Positions 1 through 11,198 of a stretch of DNA of 64,000 nucleotides are shown here, in pieces. Source of the stretch: Paraspadella gotoi. Lineage: Eukaryota; Chaetognatha. A program made the position numbers and the translations under genes. Numbering within the stretch: position 1 is the first letter of the stretch; every line of letters starts with the position of its first letter. Where the stretch lies: contig CM119269.1 of assembly GCA_051294375.1 (NCBI GenBank), positions 2,331,601 to 2,395,600 on the forward strand. The letters run 5' to 3'. A model generated the notes under the pieces. That model was given only the letters and a program-made list of their open reading frames with translations, was not told the origin of the DNA and searched no databases.

Positions 1-5
1 GTTCG

Positions 6-7
<2 letters not shown>

Positions 8-41
<34 letters not shown>
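8..41. repeat. (CT)n microsatellite
   Basis: Uninterrupted CT dinucleotide run at the window edge. It is followed by an interrupted GA tract near 98-130. No gene is supported in the first 190 bases. Confidence 0.9.
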
Positions 42-42
<1 letters not shown>

Positions 43-189
43 ACCCCATTGCGAACGCTCAGAATATTATGATTGATCTCCACGACTTCTCAGCTCGAGA
101 GAGCGAGAGAGAGCGAGAGAGAGAGAGAGCGTCGCAACGTGGCGAGGTCAATCGCCTGACCCATCGAGGCTGCGGTCAGCTAAAAAGCC

Positions 190-1187
190 CCTCTACGACG
201 CCCTTTTTCCCCTCTTCCTCTTCCTCTTCCTCCTACTCCTTCTTTCCATGTCGCGGGGTCGGCGGCCAAACCCTCCGGGCCACGCACTTCCTTCGTGTCT
301 CGTGAAAACGAATATTGATGCCATCGGTGATTCCTTCACTTTCACTCCTTCACTTTCCTCATTCTCAGAGTTTAAAGGTTGTTTTTCGAAGTGAATATCG
401 ATTTGCCATNNNNNNNNNNNNNNNNNNNNNNNNNNNNNNNNNNNNNNNNNNNNNNNNNNNNNNNNNNNNNNNNNNNNNNNNNNNNNNNNNNNNNNNNNNN
501 NNNNNNNNNNNNNNNNNNNNNNNNNNNNNNNNNNNNNNNNNNNNNNNNNNNNNNNNNNNNNNNNNNNNNNNNNNNNNNNNNNNNNNNNNNNNNNNNNNNN
601 NNNNNNNNNNNNNNNNNNNNNNNNNNNNNNNNNNNNNNNNNNNNNNNNNNNNCGAAAAGAAAAGAAAAGAAAAGAAAAGAAAAGAAGCGAAGCCAAAAAA
701 ACTAAAGAGGAAGAAGAAAATCGTGTAAGCTTAGTCGTTATTAAAAAAAAAGTCAGACGCATTAAAAAAATAGAGATGTGGGGAGTTGGGTGAAAAGCCG
801 CGGGTGCGGGGGGGGGGGTTTGATATGAGAAGAGCAAGAATGGAGCAAAGAAGTTTGGAGATTGTGGAATGGGTGTTTTGAATAATCCATCAAGGCACCG
901 GCGTGATAAGCGACAACTGGTCATGTGTGTGTGGTCTCTCTCTCTCCCCCCGGCCCCCCCCCCTTACAATCTCTTTCTTGCTTTCCTTTCTTCCTCTTCC
1001 TTATCTTTTTCCCTTTTCTCATCTATCTTCTGCTTTTTATTTTCTTACTTATTGACTTTTCCTTTTTTTTCTCTTTCTCCTCTTGCTCTTTCTTTTCATT
1101 CCTTCTCTCTCTTCCCCATTCGGGTGCCAAGAAAAAAAAAACGTATTTGCAAACAGAGTGAAGAAAGTCTGCCGGAGTCTCAGACTC

Positions 1188-1218
<31 letters not shown>

Positions 1219-1294
1219 GAGAAAGAAACATAAAATGAGCAAAAAATAGAAAAAGAAGTTAAATTTGTTGCAAGGTTGAATGTGAAACTTTCAA
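190..1294. repeat. Dispersed repeat, copy A (interrupted by gap)
   Basis: Blocks at 245-305 and 720-1290 recur in the same order at 6690-6890 and 7950-9235. Shared pieces include the segment around CCCTCCGGG and CGCACTTCC, the segment GGCACCGGCGTG, the segment GTATTTGCAAAC, and the stretch ending GTTAAATTTGTTGCAAGGTT. The translated frames are simple-sequence artefacts of CT and GA tracts. No transposase or reverse transcriptase is visible, so the class of this repeat is unknown. Confidence 0.65.
410..652. other. Assembly gap (N run)
   Basis: 243 N characters. Open frames crossing it are meaningless. Confidence 1.
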
Positions 1295-1319
1295 NNNNNN
1301 NNNNNNNNNNNNNNNNNNN
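1295..1319. other. Assembly gap (N run)
   Basis: 25 N characters, probably a fixed-size scaffold gap. It separates dispersed repeat copy A from the TTAGGG-rich array. Confidence 1.
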
Positions 1320-1735
1320 GCGGAGGGCCATTGGTTGATGCAATGAAGCCCGGTTAGCGTTAGGGAGTTGAGGCACCCGGAATGTTACGGGAGTTGGCCT
1401 GGTTAGGTAGGAGAGCATGGAGTTGAACGGGAGGCTTAGTTTTAGGGTTAGGGTTGGGAGGGGCCGTAGGTTGATGCATCCGAAGGCGTTTAGGGTTAGG
1501 GTGGAGCACGGAGATGTACGGGAGCGCTGAGCTGGGTTAGGGTTAGGGGAGAGGCACAGAGGTTGAACGGAAAGGCTTGGTTTAGGTTAGGTTGGGGGAG
1601 GGGCCCGTGGTTGTGCAATCAAAGGCGGGTTAGGTTGGTTTTTGAGGCATGGAGAGTACCAGGAGGGCCCGGTTAGGGTAGGGGAGAGGCACAGAGTTGA
1701 ACGGAGGTTGGTTTTTAGTTAGTTGGAGAGGAGCC
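1320..1735. repeat. Degenerate TTAGGG-containing tandem array
   Basis: A G-rich imperfect tandem repeat with a period of roughly 100 to 120 bp. Each unit carries phrases such as GAGTTGAACGG, GGGCCGTGGTTGATGCAAT and one to three TTAGGG hexamers (clear at about 1437-1460, 1490-1503 and 1533-1549). TTAGGG is the common metazoan telomere unit. The degeneration and the single-copy flank make this an interstitial or subtelomere-like block rather than a telomere end. Confidence 0.7.
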
Positions 1736-2259
1736 GTGTTAGCTGCCGCTTTCATTATATTCGCTACTTTTATCACTGGCAGGTCGCGTGGGGGACTGGC
1801 GACATCGCCAAAGCCCTGGGCGATATCGCCCATTGCGAAGGTCGCCAACCAAACTGAACCGGGAGGAAAATTGGAAAATCGGCATTCTTCAATATAGTTT
1901 TACATTTTGACCAAAAACTTATGATTTTAGAATTTTTTAAAAAGATTATATTCTTTCTATATTAACTTTTGCAGGAATCCAAATCTGATTTTAAATTTTA
2001 AAAAATTTGCATTTGTAATGTTTAGCATATTTATTACTTATTACTATATAGTCCACTGCTGCCCACAATGTATAAAATTAAAAAAATTAAATTTACCATA
2101 GAAATTTTGATTATTTTATTTTCATGTTTATATATGCTAATTTTAATTTGAACAAATCTTTATCATTTCACATCACTCATCTACTACCCAGTTGCCCACT
2201 CTTGCCTTCTCTTCGCTCCCTCCCCCCCGCACCCCCTCACCCTCTCCACGGCTCTTAAT
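1736..2259. other. No gene recognised; palindromic GC patch then AT-rich spacer
   Basis: At 1795-1855 there is a small GC-rich patch with two nested palindromes, GGCGACATCGCC and GGCGATATCGCC, open on both strands but without recognisable protein similarity. From 1890 to 2170 the sequence is very AT-rich with no open frame of note, then it turns pyrimidine-rich. Confidence 0.5.
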
Positions 2260-2460
2260 CCTTCACCCTTTCCCTTTGGCGCCCAAGATGGAAGCGTCGA
2301 GACGATGAATGGTAGCGTGTGGCGGGGAGAGAGCGCCCGACCGCCGCCCGCCGGCCCCCGCGATGGACCCGCGCCTTTCCCCGGAAATGTTCGATGTCGA
2401 CGATTCCAGGTTCCCGCGATTTCAACGCAAACTTTTGCTGCTTGTGGAGAGATGAAATGA
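2260..2460 (+). other. GC-rich island, possible exon or promoter of unknown gene
   Basis: A sharp GC-rich block in AT-rich surroundings. On the plus strand a short frame starts at 2363 (MDPRLSPEMFD...) and ends at 2455, 30 residues. The minus strand is also open through most of the block. No domain is recognised and no convincing splice pair was found, so strand and coding status are undecided. It could be a CpG-rich promoter or first exon. Confidence 0.25.
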
Positions 2461-3950
2461 GAGAGAGAGAAGGGGAAAAGGGGAAAGAGAGTAAATGTGT
2501 TGTTGATTGTTGAAATCGTAGTCGGTCGTCGTCGTTCGTCGCCTCGTCGTCGTCGTGTAGTGTTTGCACAATTTCGTCGGTCTGCCGTCAACCAATCATC
2601 TTGTGTCGCGTTTCCCCATAGTAATATGAGACGGAAGCGAACGTTCTTATCGCCCTAGACTGCAGGGCCTACAGCCTTCAGCCCTACAGCCCTACAGCGC
2701 GAGAATCCACAATTTTCAAATTCACAAAATTAACAAAACCAACATTTTTTTTGGGGCCTTAAACGTGATTAAGCAATTAAAGCCATATATATAATTTTTA
2801 TCTTAGTTGCATCAATTACATAAGCATTCGAGTCTATACGTCTTCTCATCATAATGTTGTTCCGCCGTTCTTTGATTTTTGGTCTCAGGCTTCGCCATCG
2901 TTTTCGAATTCCGTCTGTCTCTCTATTTCATTGGTCTTTAAGTGTGTGTGTTGTGTGTGTTGTTGTAGTTTTCTACTTCGTTTCTATTTCTATTTTATTT
3001 TACTTTCCTCATCTGTTGTCGTTGTTGTGTTCTTGTTTTGCCAATGATGGAATTCGTTTGTAGAGGGCGGGGGTGGAATCGATGAAAGAGTCCAAAGAAA
3101 GGAGAGGAAGTCCAAATTGTCTCTTCGTCCGTCGTCTCGTCGTCTCATCATCTTCGTCGAGATCACACTCTCCACTAACGACGTTTCAAATGAACACTTT
3201 TTGTTAACACAACAAAGTTTATCATATAAACTCGCAAAACATAAAAATTTGTTGCTTTGGTTCGCCAACTTTCACTTCTACCTGGGTCAAAAGCCTACTG
3301 AGGAGTAGAGAGTTGGTCGATAGCGAATAGGCTGGCACTGTAAACGGTGTACACGAAATTGTACGAAAGAGTGAGACTTACTCGCTCCTAGGAGTACATG
3401 GCCTGGTGCCCACCAATAAAAGGAATCCCTTACCTAGACGACAACTTGACGTGCGCGGCTGCATGTATAAACACAATGGGACTGGAGGAAAATTCGCGTC
3501 GGACATTGCAAATGGTTTGCCCCTTCGAGTCGGTTTGTTGTGAAAAGAAGCGATTTGAGGTCGATACACATAATATTTTCTAAAGGTGTTGATGGGCGTA
3601 CATACAGCGTTCTGAAGTCGTCTGTAAGATAAGGGCGATTGCGTTCAAGCGTTTAAAAAAAGGATAAATCCAAAGCTGTCGGATATAAGGAGGAGACGGA
3701 TATTTGATTAGAGAAAGGTGAGGTAAAAGCGCGATTCTAAAAGTGAAGGAATATTTCTGGAGGTTTGTAGGATTTATATTAAAGAACACGGCGGGGGAGA
3801 GGAGACTCTTACTCGAGAGTGAAACTTTGAACAGCTGAAGTTAATTTGATTTTTGAATTGAAAAGAGGAGATAGAAGCTCGAATGATAAGACGAACAACA
3901 TACGAATGGAAAATTTAAAAAGGTTAATTAAAAACTAAAATTAAAAATAG
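2461..3950. other. No gene recognised
   Basis: A short CTACAGCC-type tandem lies at 2665-2700. The remainder is mixed-composition DNA. The short open frames are uncharacteristic of protein, and no splice-supported exon, tRNA or transposon domain was seen. Confidence 0.5.
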
Positions 3951-6689
3951 TATACATTTGTGACCGCCAGTCCAGTGTAATAACCTAAAAATTTAGAATT
4001 AAATTTTTGTAGACTACATTGTGTTGCATGGTATAATGTTAAGGCGCCATATTATGAATTTCATGGAGTCAGGAAAAATGATATTTGCCTGTAGTCGCTG
4101 GCATTGCAAAGTTCCAACCCTGCTAACCTTAGTACCTAAGCATGACACCTTTTCAAAGATCCCAATGTACCCGGAAATGATCATTGAACTCAATTTCTTA
4201 GAAGTAAAACCATTACAGCTCAGTTTTTTTAAAGATATTTGATTGCAACACTTATTAGATTCGTCGGATACCTAAAGGAGTTCAATGCCCAACTTCTTGA
4301 TAAAAGGAAATATAACTCTTTTTGATAATTCCTTCATTTAAGTGGGGTCAAACGAAATTAGGAAACGGAGAGTACAAAGACTTCTAACTTCTAGCTATTT
4401 AAGGCTGGGGGGAGAAGTGATGAGGACAGCCATCTGTAAAGCTCCGCCTTGGTGCGGCGTGGTTTAAAATAAAATCCACTCAAGCCTTGTAGTAATATAG
4501 TTCCTTAAGCTCCCAGGAATCTACCAGTTTCCTTTTAGCTGCCTAGAAGCGTGACGGTACCCACTTAATGAAAGAATTTTATGAAGTTACAGGATAGTCA
4601 TCTTCAAGCCCGATTTTTCATATAGCAGCCCCATTATCCAAACAAATTTACTTGTTGTTGAGTCCTTATAACTAGTGATTTTCCGATGTTTCCGATCATA
4701 CTTAATCCATCCTTGACCTTTCTGACGAGGAATATCATATCTCCAGTGCCGGCAGCGGACAATCAAAATGAAAGAAAAGCGTGCCTGACAGATTGCTTCT
4801 CCTTGAAATCTCTCTCCTTCCGCACTGGATATTATGCCAAGTAGGATGCAGGGTGGGTTACAATCATTGAGTCTGGTGATAGTCAATGTTATAGAATCAG
4901 TGGCAATATGGCAAAAGGAGTTCACGCGCCGCCGTCCACATAAAAAGCCATGACACACCTTCTCATAGGTTACTGACCTCTGTGGTCCTTCATTTGTTAT
5001 AACTTCTAAGTAATAGTCCACATTCAGTCCTCAAAAATTTTCTTTTTATGTACCCATTCTCTATTTACTAAATCGATTTTCAATGCAAGGCTATTCCGTG
5101 GTGAATTTGTTTTCCATTGGTGTATGATTTGCCCCAACTCCTGAAGCTTTTTATTTAAATATTTATAATAATATGAAATGTACAACCAATATAAAAAGAT
5201 TTATCATCCTCTAATTCTACTACGGGAAAATAAGATCAGTGTTGAGATCTGACCCGTGCGCCCTGACAGTACATAGCCGCTTTTGGACACAAGGTGGCAT
5301 AGCTGTGGTCGCGTTGGTATAAACCCCCTCTCAACGACTTCACTTCTTACAGATTCGAAGGACTCCATGACATAGCAGGTCCTGCAAGCTAGGCCCGCTT
5401 CTCTTTCACATAGTCCATGACGACTATTCTCAGGGCGGCGTTCAATAGTATAAAATTCACTCTCCACAGTAGGTAATCGTTCCTGAGTCTTTCAGCCCAC
5501 TATAGCGCTTATCTCCCACAGCCTTTTAATTTTATCTCCATAATCAATTTTGATATAATCTGGAGAACATTGAGTATTTTTCATATAAAAAGAGATAACC
5601 AAATGTTCTCCGGAAATTGTCACTTGAAAAGAACGAGATCTTATCCTCGAAAAAAACAGAACCAACTCACCAACATATAATTAAAGTATAATTTGGAAAG
5701 ATACGTGGGTGCACTCCCCGCCCCATCCGGATAGAGCTGATACTAAAATAAATTTGTACAATAAAACAACGACGACCTAGGCATCAAAATACAAGGAGCT
5801 GAATTTTATGAAATTAGTTTACAACCATATAAAAAATTTTCCATTCACTTTAATAAATAAGCTATCGTTCTGTGCTCGCGCGTGTACTTTGGAACAGAAG
5901 CATTTGTGGGTTTCATAAGGCTCCCTCCTATTCCCTCTCCTACCAGTCATTACATGACTACATAGCTGGTCCCTACGTAAGCTTTTCAATCATGACTTAT
6001 CTCACAGTCTCGTTTCATTATTCACTCTCCCTCAGCTCATAGTCACTCCTGCCTCTTCTCTCTCTTTACCCTCAGATAGACATTGGAAAATATTATCAAA
6101 GAATGGTTTCAATTGTCTATGAAAAGACCACTCCCCCTAAAATGTTATTAGAGACCGTCGAGGGAATAACTTATTGTACTCCGCCACTTAGCATTAAAAT
6201 ACCCCAGGAAGATTGGACTGACGCTCAGAATAATTATTTATGATTTAATGAATATTCTCCGGTTAACGCAACTTCCCTCAGCTACGACGAGAATGACTAG
6301 AGAAAAATGATGAGCTGAGATCCGAAGGATTCCATTTAATGAGGAGAAGTAAAGCGATGAAGTCTTGCCGAGCAGTGTCTGACTCGCAACTCGTGGCCCA
6401 GCTTTGCGTGGAGTGTGTACAAGTCCGCCTCATCACTCTTACACTGACAATCGACGAGCTCTAATGGACGCATAGCAGGTGGTCCAGCACTCCCCAGTGC
6501 AATCTATAATACAGAGTCAAGCCACTTCTTCACCTCTCACCGTGCTACGCTCGCAATCACTCCAGCAGTACCTGCTCTTCTTCTTCTACTCTTATGACAA
6601 ATGGAAAATATTTCCACAATAGGGCTATCCATTGTTCACTATTTCCGTTATTCCTGACCAATAAGACCTACTCCTCCCTTAAAATCCTC
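3951..6689. other. 2.7 kb without recognised genes; MITE-related fragment at 4285-4345
   Basis: The longest frame (4587-5021, minus, 144 codons) has no recognisable motif. The phrase AAATATAACTCTTTTTGA followed by CATTTAAGTGGGG at 4308-4345 is shared with the MITE at 41.2-41.9 kb and with the right arm of the large palindrome. The reversed phrase CCCACTTAATGAAAGAATTT lies at 4559-4580, so a decayed copy of that MITE probably spans part of this interval. Confidence 0.4.
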
Positions 6690-9240
6690 TTTCGCATGTC
6701 GCGGTCCGGCGGCACCAAACCCTCCGGGAGTAGTATAATCGTATAACCAAAAGTATAAACAAATTGACAAAATTTTTTTTTTTTTTAATTTATTTTTTAA
6801 GATACGGATTCTTATAGAGTATAGAGCTTGAAAAAGTTTAAATGAAAGTTAGTCACGCACTTCCTATCGTGTCTCGTGAAAGTACTACGAAAATTATTTT
6901 TAAAATTTTTGATGAGACCCTACAGTGAAATGGTGTTATAAACCAACAAAAAATATCGTACTAAATAATTTACATCATACCATCATCGATCCATCATGGT
7001 CCCTTTTGCGAACATTTTTATCCTGCTTTTTTAAAAATTATTTCTCTATCAATCTAACAAGCAAATATAATGATAATTAAACAACAGGCTTATTAATAAC
7101 ATCGTTTTTTTATACGATACGTTAGAACTTTTTAATAAATACCGATATTGCGCCCATTTAACGATATGAATCAAAATACATCTCTCTTTATCTCAAAACT
7201 AAATTTTGAAGAAAATACAATTCACAAATAAACATCAATACTTTCTTTCTCTCATACCTCTCTCTCTCTTCTATTCTCTCTATCTTCTCTTTCTCTCTTC
7301 TTCAGTATATCTCATCATAACTAATCTTTCTTCTTCAATACGCTTTCCGTCTCTCTCTACCTCTCTCTCCCCTCTTCGCTCTCGCATTCTATCTATATTG
7401 ATACAATAATTTTTTTAAAAATATATTTTTATTTCATATTCTCTAACAGTCACTTTTCTCACCATTATTTTATTTGCTACCGTGAGACTACTTCTATGTC
7501 TTCTTTTCTCAACCTGTTCCCGGTGAGCCTATAAATATCAGCCCTACTTGCTCGAAAATTAAATTAACCATTAAAATTAACTTTCTCTCTCTCTCTTTTT
7601 TCTGTTCACATACTCTCTCATTTCTCTTCTCATCATGTTCACTGCATGGTATCGCTTGTTTCCCCATAATTTCCCGATCCTTCTCTTTCTTTAGTACTAT
7701 TTTTTCTCGGCTATGCAAATTGACGTTGGCTGTGTCGCACTACCGGCCTTGGAAGGGCGCTTAATATGGAGGCCTCGCCAAAAAAAGTGATGAGCGTTTA
7801 AAGAGAAATACAAATCGGAAATTAGATCACGAAAGACACAGAGAAAAGAAAGTAAATAAGTATTTACCAGCGCGCGCTTGCCAAACAGTCCCATAATGAA
7901 CAACCATCGTATCTAGAGAGGAGAAGCAATTTAATTCGAGACATCTCATTTAGTCGTTAGTAAGCTCAGTCGTTAATTAAAAAAATGATAGTGCTCAGAT
8001 TCCGCATGTGATTAAAACTAAAAAAATTGAGAGATTGTGGTAAAAGGATTAGTTTGCGCACACACGACAGTCTTGTCAGGATGCGTCATAAAACAAGGGC
8101 CGTGCTCGTGCGCTATCCTCCAAGTGTGTTGGTCGTGGCGTCGTCTTGGTCGTCGGCGGATGTCATCCGCGCACTTTCAGTGTCGGGTTGGCGATTATGA
8201 AGGCCAAGAGCTAGAAAATGAGTGAGCAAAAGGCAACCGTTTGGGGAGCATTGTTGGAATGGGGTTTTGAAAATCCAATCAACGGCACCGGCGTGCTGTC
8301 GATAAAGCTACGATCACAAGTTCTGTCGAACAGCCAATGTGATGGTTCGCTTGACAATTGCTGTTAGTTTGTCCTGCTTGCTCTCTTCTTTCTCTCCCCC
8401 CCGTTATCGTCGTCGACGTCGTCGTCCGTCCTGCGTCTGTCGCTCCGTCGTCCTGCTCGTCCTTCATCGAGATCCCCGGTCGTTCACCCTCCCGCTCCCC
8501 GCCCCCACCTGTCTTCACAATCTTTCTTTCTTGCTTTCATTCTTTACTTCCCCCCACTCCTCTCCTTATCTTTTTCCCTTTTGGTCTAAAGGGCCTATCC
8601 CTCATCTCTCCTGCCTCTCTTGTCATTTCCCCATCCCCACCTTCATCTTGAGTTGGGACGCTTTCGCTGGTAGACCCTTAGAATTCTCTATTTTTTTCCC
8701 GTCATGCGTTTCTCCTCCTTTTGCCTGCCGCTCTCGTCTCTTCGGATCGGCGTCTCTTGTTCTCTGTTCCGCTTCTCTCTCTCCCCCCATGCTCGCGGCA
8801 GAACGGCAGCCGCCTTTTCGAGCGGGATGCCACAGGAAACGACACACGCCAGCAGACAAACACCGTATTTGCAAACGAGAGTGTGAAGAAAGAGTCTGCC
8901 GGGAGGTCCTCCAGGAACTCAGAGAAGAGAGACTGTCGAGCCGCGCATATCCACGCGTCGATTGAAAGAGGAAGTGAGACCTTGAAGTGGAAAGACGCGA
9001 CCGGTTTGCTCAGCGCAGTTTTTGAGAGAGAGAGAGGAGAGAGAGAGAGGGTATCTCGCGGACAGAGAGAGACTAGAGAACGTTGAGTTAAGTAGAGAAG
9101 AGGGTCTAGAAGTGATGGGAGGAAGTATAAAGGAAAGGAGCATGGTAACGAGGAAGGAATGCGCAAATATAGAATAGAAAAAGAGAGTTAAATTTGTTGC
9201 AAGGTTGAAGTGTTTGAAACTTTGATATTGCGCCATTTTA
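6690..9240. repeat. Dispersed repeat, copy B
   Basis: Second and longer copy of the repeat at 190-1294. It shares the block at 6690-6890, the GGCACCGGCGTG block near 8285, the CT-rich stretch at 8510-8600, the GTATTTGCAAAC block at 8870, and the 3' end with GTTGCAAGGTTGAAG near 9205. Several GC-rich frames between 8280 and 9160 are open on both strands, but they match the repeat and simple sequence rather than a protein family. Confidence 0.6.
6729..6853. mobile_element. Short AT-rich insertion inside repeat copy B
   Basis: Copy A reads CCCTCCGGG directly into CACGCACTTCC (near 271-291), whereas copy B has about 125 bp of AT-rich sequence between the same two words. Copy A therefore acts as the empty site. 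The insert has no coding capacity. Clear terminal inverted repeats were not found, so the element type is open. Confidence 0.5.
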
Positions 9241-9507
9241 CGAGAGACTGAGAGGATGTATAAAGATTTGTAGATTCTGAGAGGAGAGGATGAGAGCAGA
9301 GAGAGTGATGGAGAGGAGAGACTGAGATGAGATCAAGACGAGAGGATGAGAGAGAGAGAGAGAGAAAAGGAAATTTTAAAAGTTTGATGTTGTTATCAGA
9401 TTTCTAACGCAGGGAAAAACAATGATAAGACTTACCATAAATGAAAAGACTTATCATAAATGAAAAGACTTATCATAAATGATGCTAGAACATTGAACGA
9501 AGATAAA

Positions 9508-9561
9508 TAATTAATTAATTAATTAATTAATTAATTAATTAATTAATTAATTAATTAATTA
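9508..9561. repeat. (TTAA)n microsatellite
   Basis: About thirteen uninterrupted TTAA units. They are preceded by three copies of a phrase like AAATGAAAAGACTTATCAT at about 9430-9480. Confidence 0.9.
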
Positions 9562-9659
9562 AGAGCCGCAATTGGAAACTCGAAACCGTCTTTCGTTTGT
9601 CTCCGTCGTCTGAGAGAAAAGGAGAAAATCGAATCGTAAACAGGAAGTGTTGTGAGCAG

Positions 9660-9712
9660 AAGGAGGAAGGAAAGAAGGAAAGAAGGAAAGAAGGAAAGAA
9701 GGAAAGAAATTA
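9660..9712. repeat. (GGAAA)n purine repeat
   Basis: Tandem AAGGA/GAAAG pentanucleotides. There is no gene in this stretch. Confidence 0.8.
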
Positions 9713-9940
9713 AAAAGAAAAAAATGGGAAAAATTCATGAACCGTCGTTGACAACAAAGAATTTGATGTGGAAATTGAAAAACAAAACTTAGTGGGCGTG
9801 AATATGTAGTGATGAAGATCACGAGGGAGTTTCATTCTTTTTAGCGAGAAAGAGAAAAAGACGAGGGAGAGTGTGTGGGCGTGATGTGGGAGGCTAAAAA
9901 GGGAGATGGAAGAGTCGATTGAGGAGAGAAGAGAGGACAG

Positions 9941-9941
<1 letters not shown>

Positions 9942-10022
<81 letters not shown>

Positions 10023-10098
10023 GTTTGTGTGCGTGGGCGACCATTAAAATGCTAACGGGCGCTAACATGTTTGCACTTTGGTTTTTTCCATAGGCCTT

Positions 10099-10173
<75 letters not shown>
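9942..10173. repeat. Facing (GA)n and (CT)n tracts
   Basis: A GA run of about 79 bp (9942-10020) is followed after an 80-bp spacer by a CT run of about 74 bp (10100-10173). The two are reverse complements and could form one long hairpin. The spacer is unique sequence without coding signs. Confidence 0.85.
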
Positions 10174-10174
<1 letters not shown>

Positions 10175-10254
10175 CCCCTCATCATTCAAAATATTCGCCC
10201 CCTCAGTTTCTTTTTTAGAAAACGAAGGACGTTTATTCCATATTTTTAAATTCC

Positions 10255-11088
10255 AAACACTCTCTCTTCCTCTTCCTCCTCCTCTTCGTCCTCCCCAATT
10301 CCTCAACTGACAATTATCTCTCATGTTTTTCTTTCACCCTCTTCTCTCTCTTCTCCCTCCGCTACCATCTTTCCACCCTCCTCCTCTCTCTCTCCCACCC
10401 TCTGTCTTCCCTCCGATCTCCCTCTCTCTCCTTCCCACATCCCTCCTCTCTCCTTCCCACATCCCCTCTCTCTCACTCCCATCTCCCTCTCTCTCTTCCC
10501 ACATTCCTCTGCTCTCCTCTCCATCTCCCTCTCTCTCCCTTCCTACCTCCCTTCTCTCTCTCTCCCACCCCCCTCCCTCTCTCTCCCTCCTTTCTCCACC
10601 CTCCCTCTCTCTTCCTCCCACCTCCTCTGGTCTCCCTCCCATCTTCCTCTCTCTCCTTCCCATTTCCTTCTAATCCCCTCTCTCTACCTCCAATCTCCCT
10701 CTTCTCCCTCCTCCATCTACCTCTCTCTTCCTCCCCCTCCCTCTGTCTCCCTCCCTCTTCTCCCTCCTGTCCTCCCTCCCATCTCCCTCTCTCTCCTTTC
10801 CGTCTCCTTCTAATCCCCTCTCTCTCTCTTCCCATCTCCCTCCCTCTCCCTACCATCTCCGTCTCTCTCCTCTTCCTCTCACTCTCCCTCCCTCTCCCTC
10901 CACCTCCTCTCTTCCCTCCTTTCTTCCTCTCCTCCTCCCACCTCTCTCTGTCCTCCCTCCATCTCCCCTCTCTTCCTTCCCATCTCCCTCTAAATCTTCC
11001 TCTCTCTCCTTCCCACCTTCCTTTCTATCTCCCTCTCTCTCCTTCCCATCTCCCTCCCATCTCCCCTCCACCCTACCCCCAAACACAG
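10255..11088 (+). repeat. 830-bp polypyrimidine minisatellite abutting a 3' splice site
   Basis: Almost pure C/T on the plus strand, built of degenerate units like CTCCCATCTCCCTCTCTCTC with a period near 25 to 30 bp. It runs straight into the acceptor AAACACAG of the first recognised TIAM-like exon, so it works as, or replaces, the polypyrimidine tract of that intron. The long frames on either strand are composition artefacts. Confidence 0.8.
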
Positions 11089-11198
11089 AGCTGCGTTGTT
11101 GGAGCGGGCGGAGCGACCTCGTAACTTTTTGGGACGATCAGCCTCCAGGGATGGAAAACACCAACAAAACGATTAGAGTCTCTTTGCCCAACCGTCAG
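11089..11198 (+). CDS. TIAM: TIAM-like exon: linker and first RBD strand
   Basis: The acceptor is AAACACAG after the long CT tract and the donor is CAG|GTATTT. The frame of codons begins at 11091 and ends in phase 0. It encodes a Trp/Gly-rich lead (LRCWSGRSDLVTFW) and then KTIRVSLPNRQ, which reads directly into the next exon as the beta-hairpin of a Ras-binding domain. The start could be 11089 (phase 1) or 11091 (phase 0), since both follow an AG. A preceding exon was not located. Confidence 0.7.

Noticed and set aside
193-924. 243-codon frame near the left edge
   Set aside because: It crosses 243 N bases and simple repeats.
1320-1735. A true telomere end
   Set aside because: TTAGGG units are degenerate, embedded in a longer repeat and flanked by ordinary sequence on both sides.
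4587-5021. 144-codon minus-strand frame as a gene
   Set aside because: No motif, no splice support, and a composition like the neighbouring noncoding sequence.
10323-11086. Proline/serine-rich and Arg/Glu/Gly-rich proteins
   Set aside because: Both strands of the C/T array are open purely from composition; no start or domain evidence.
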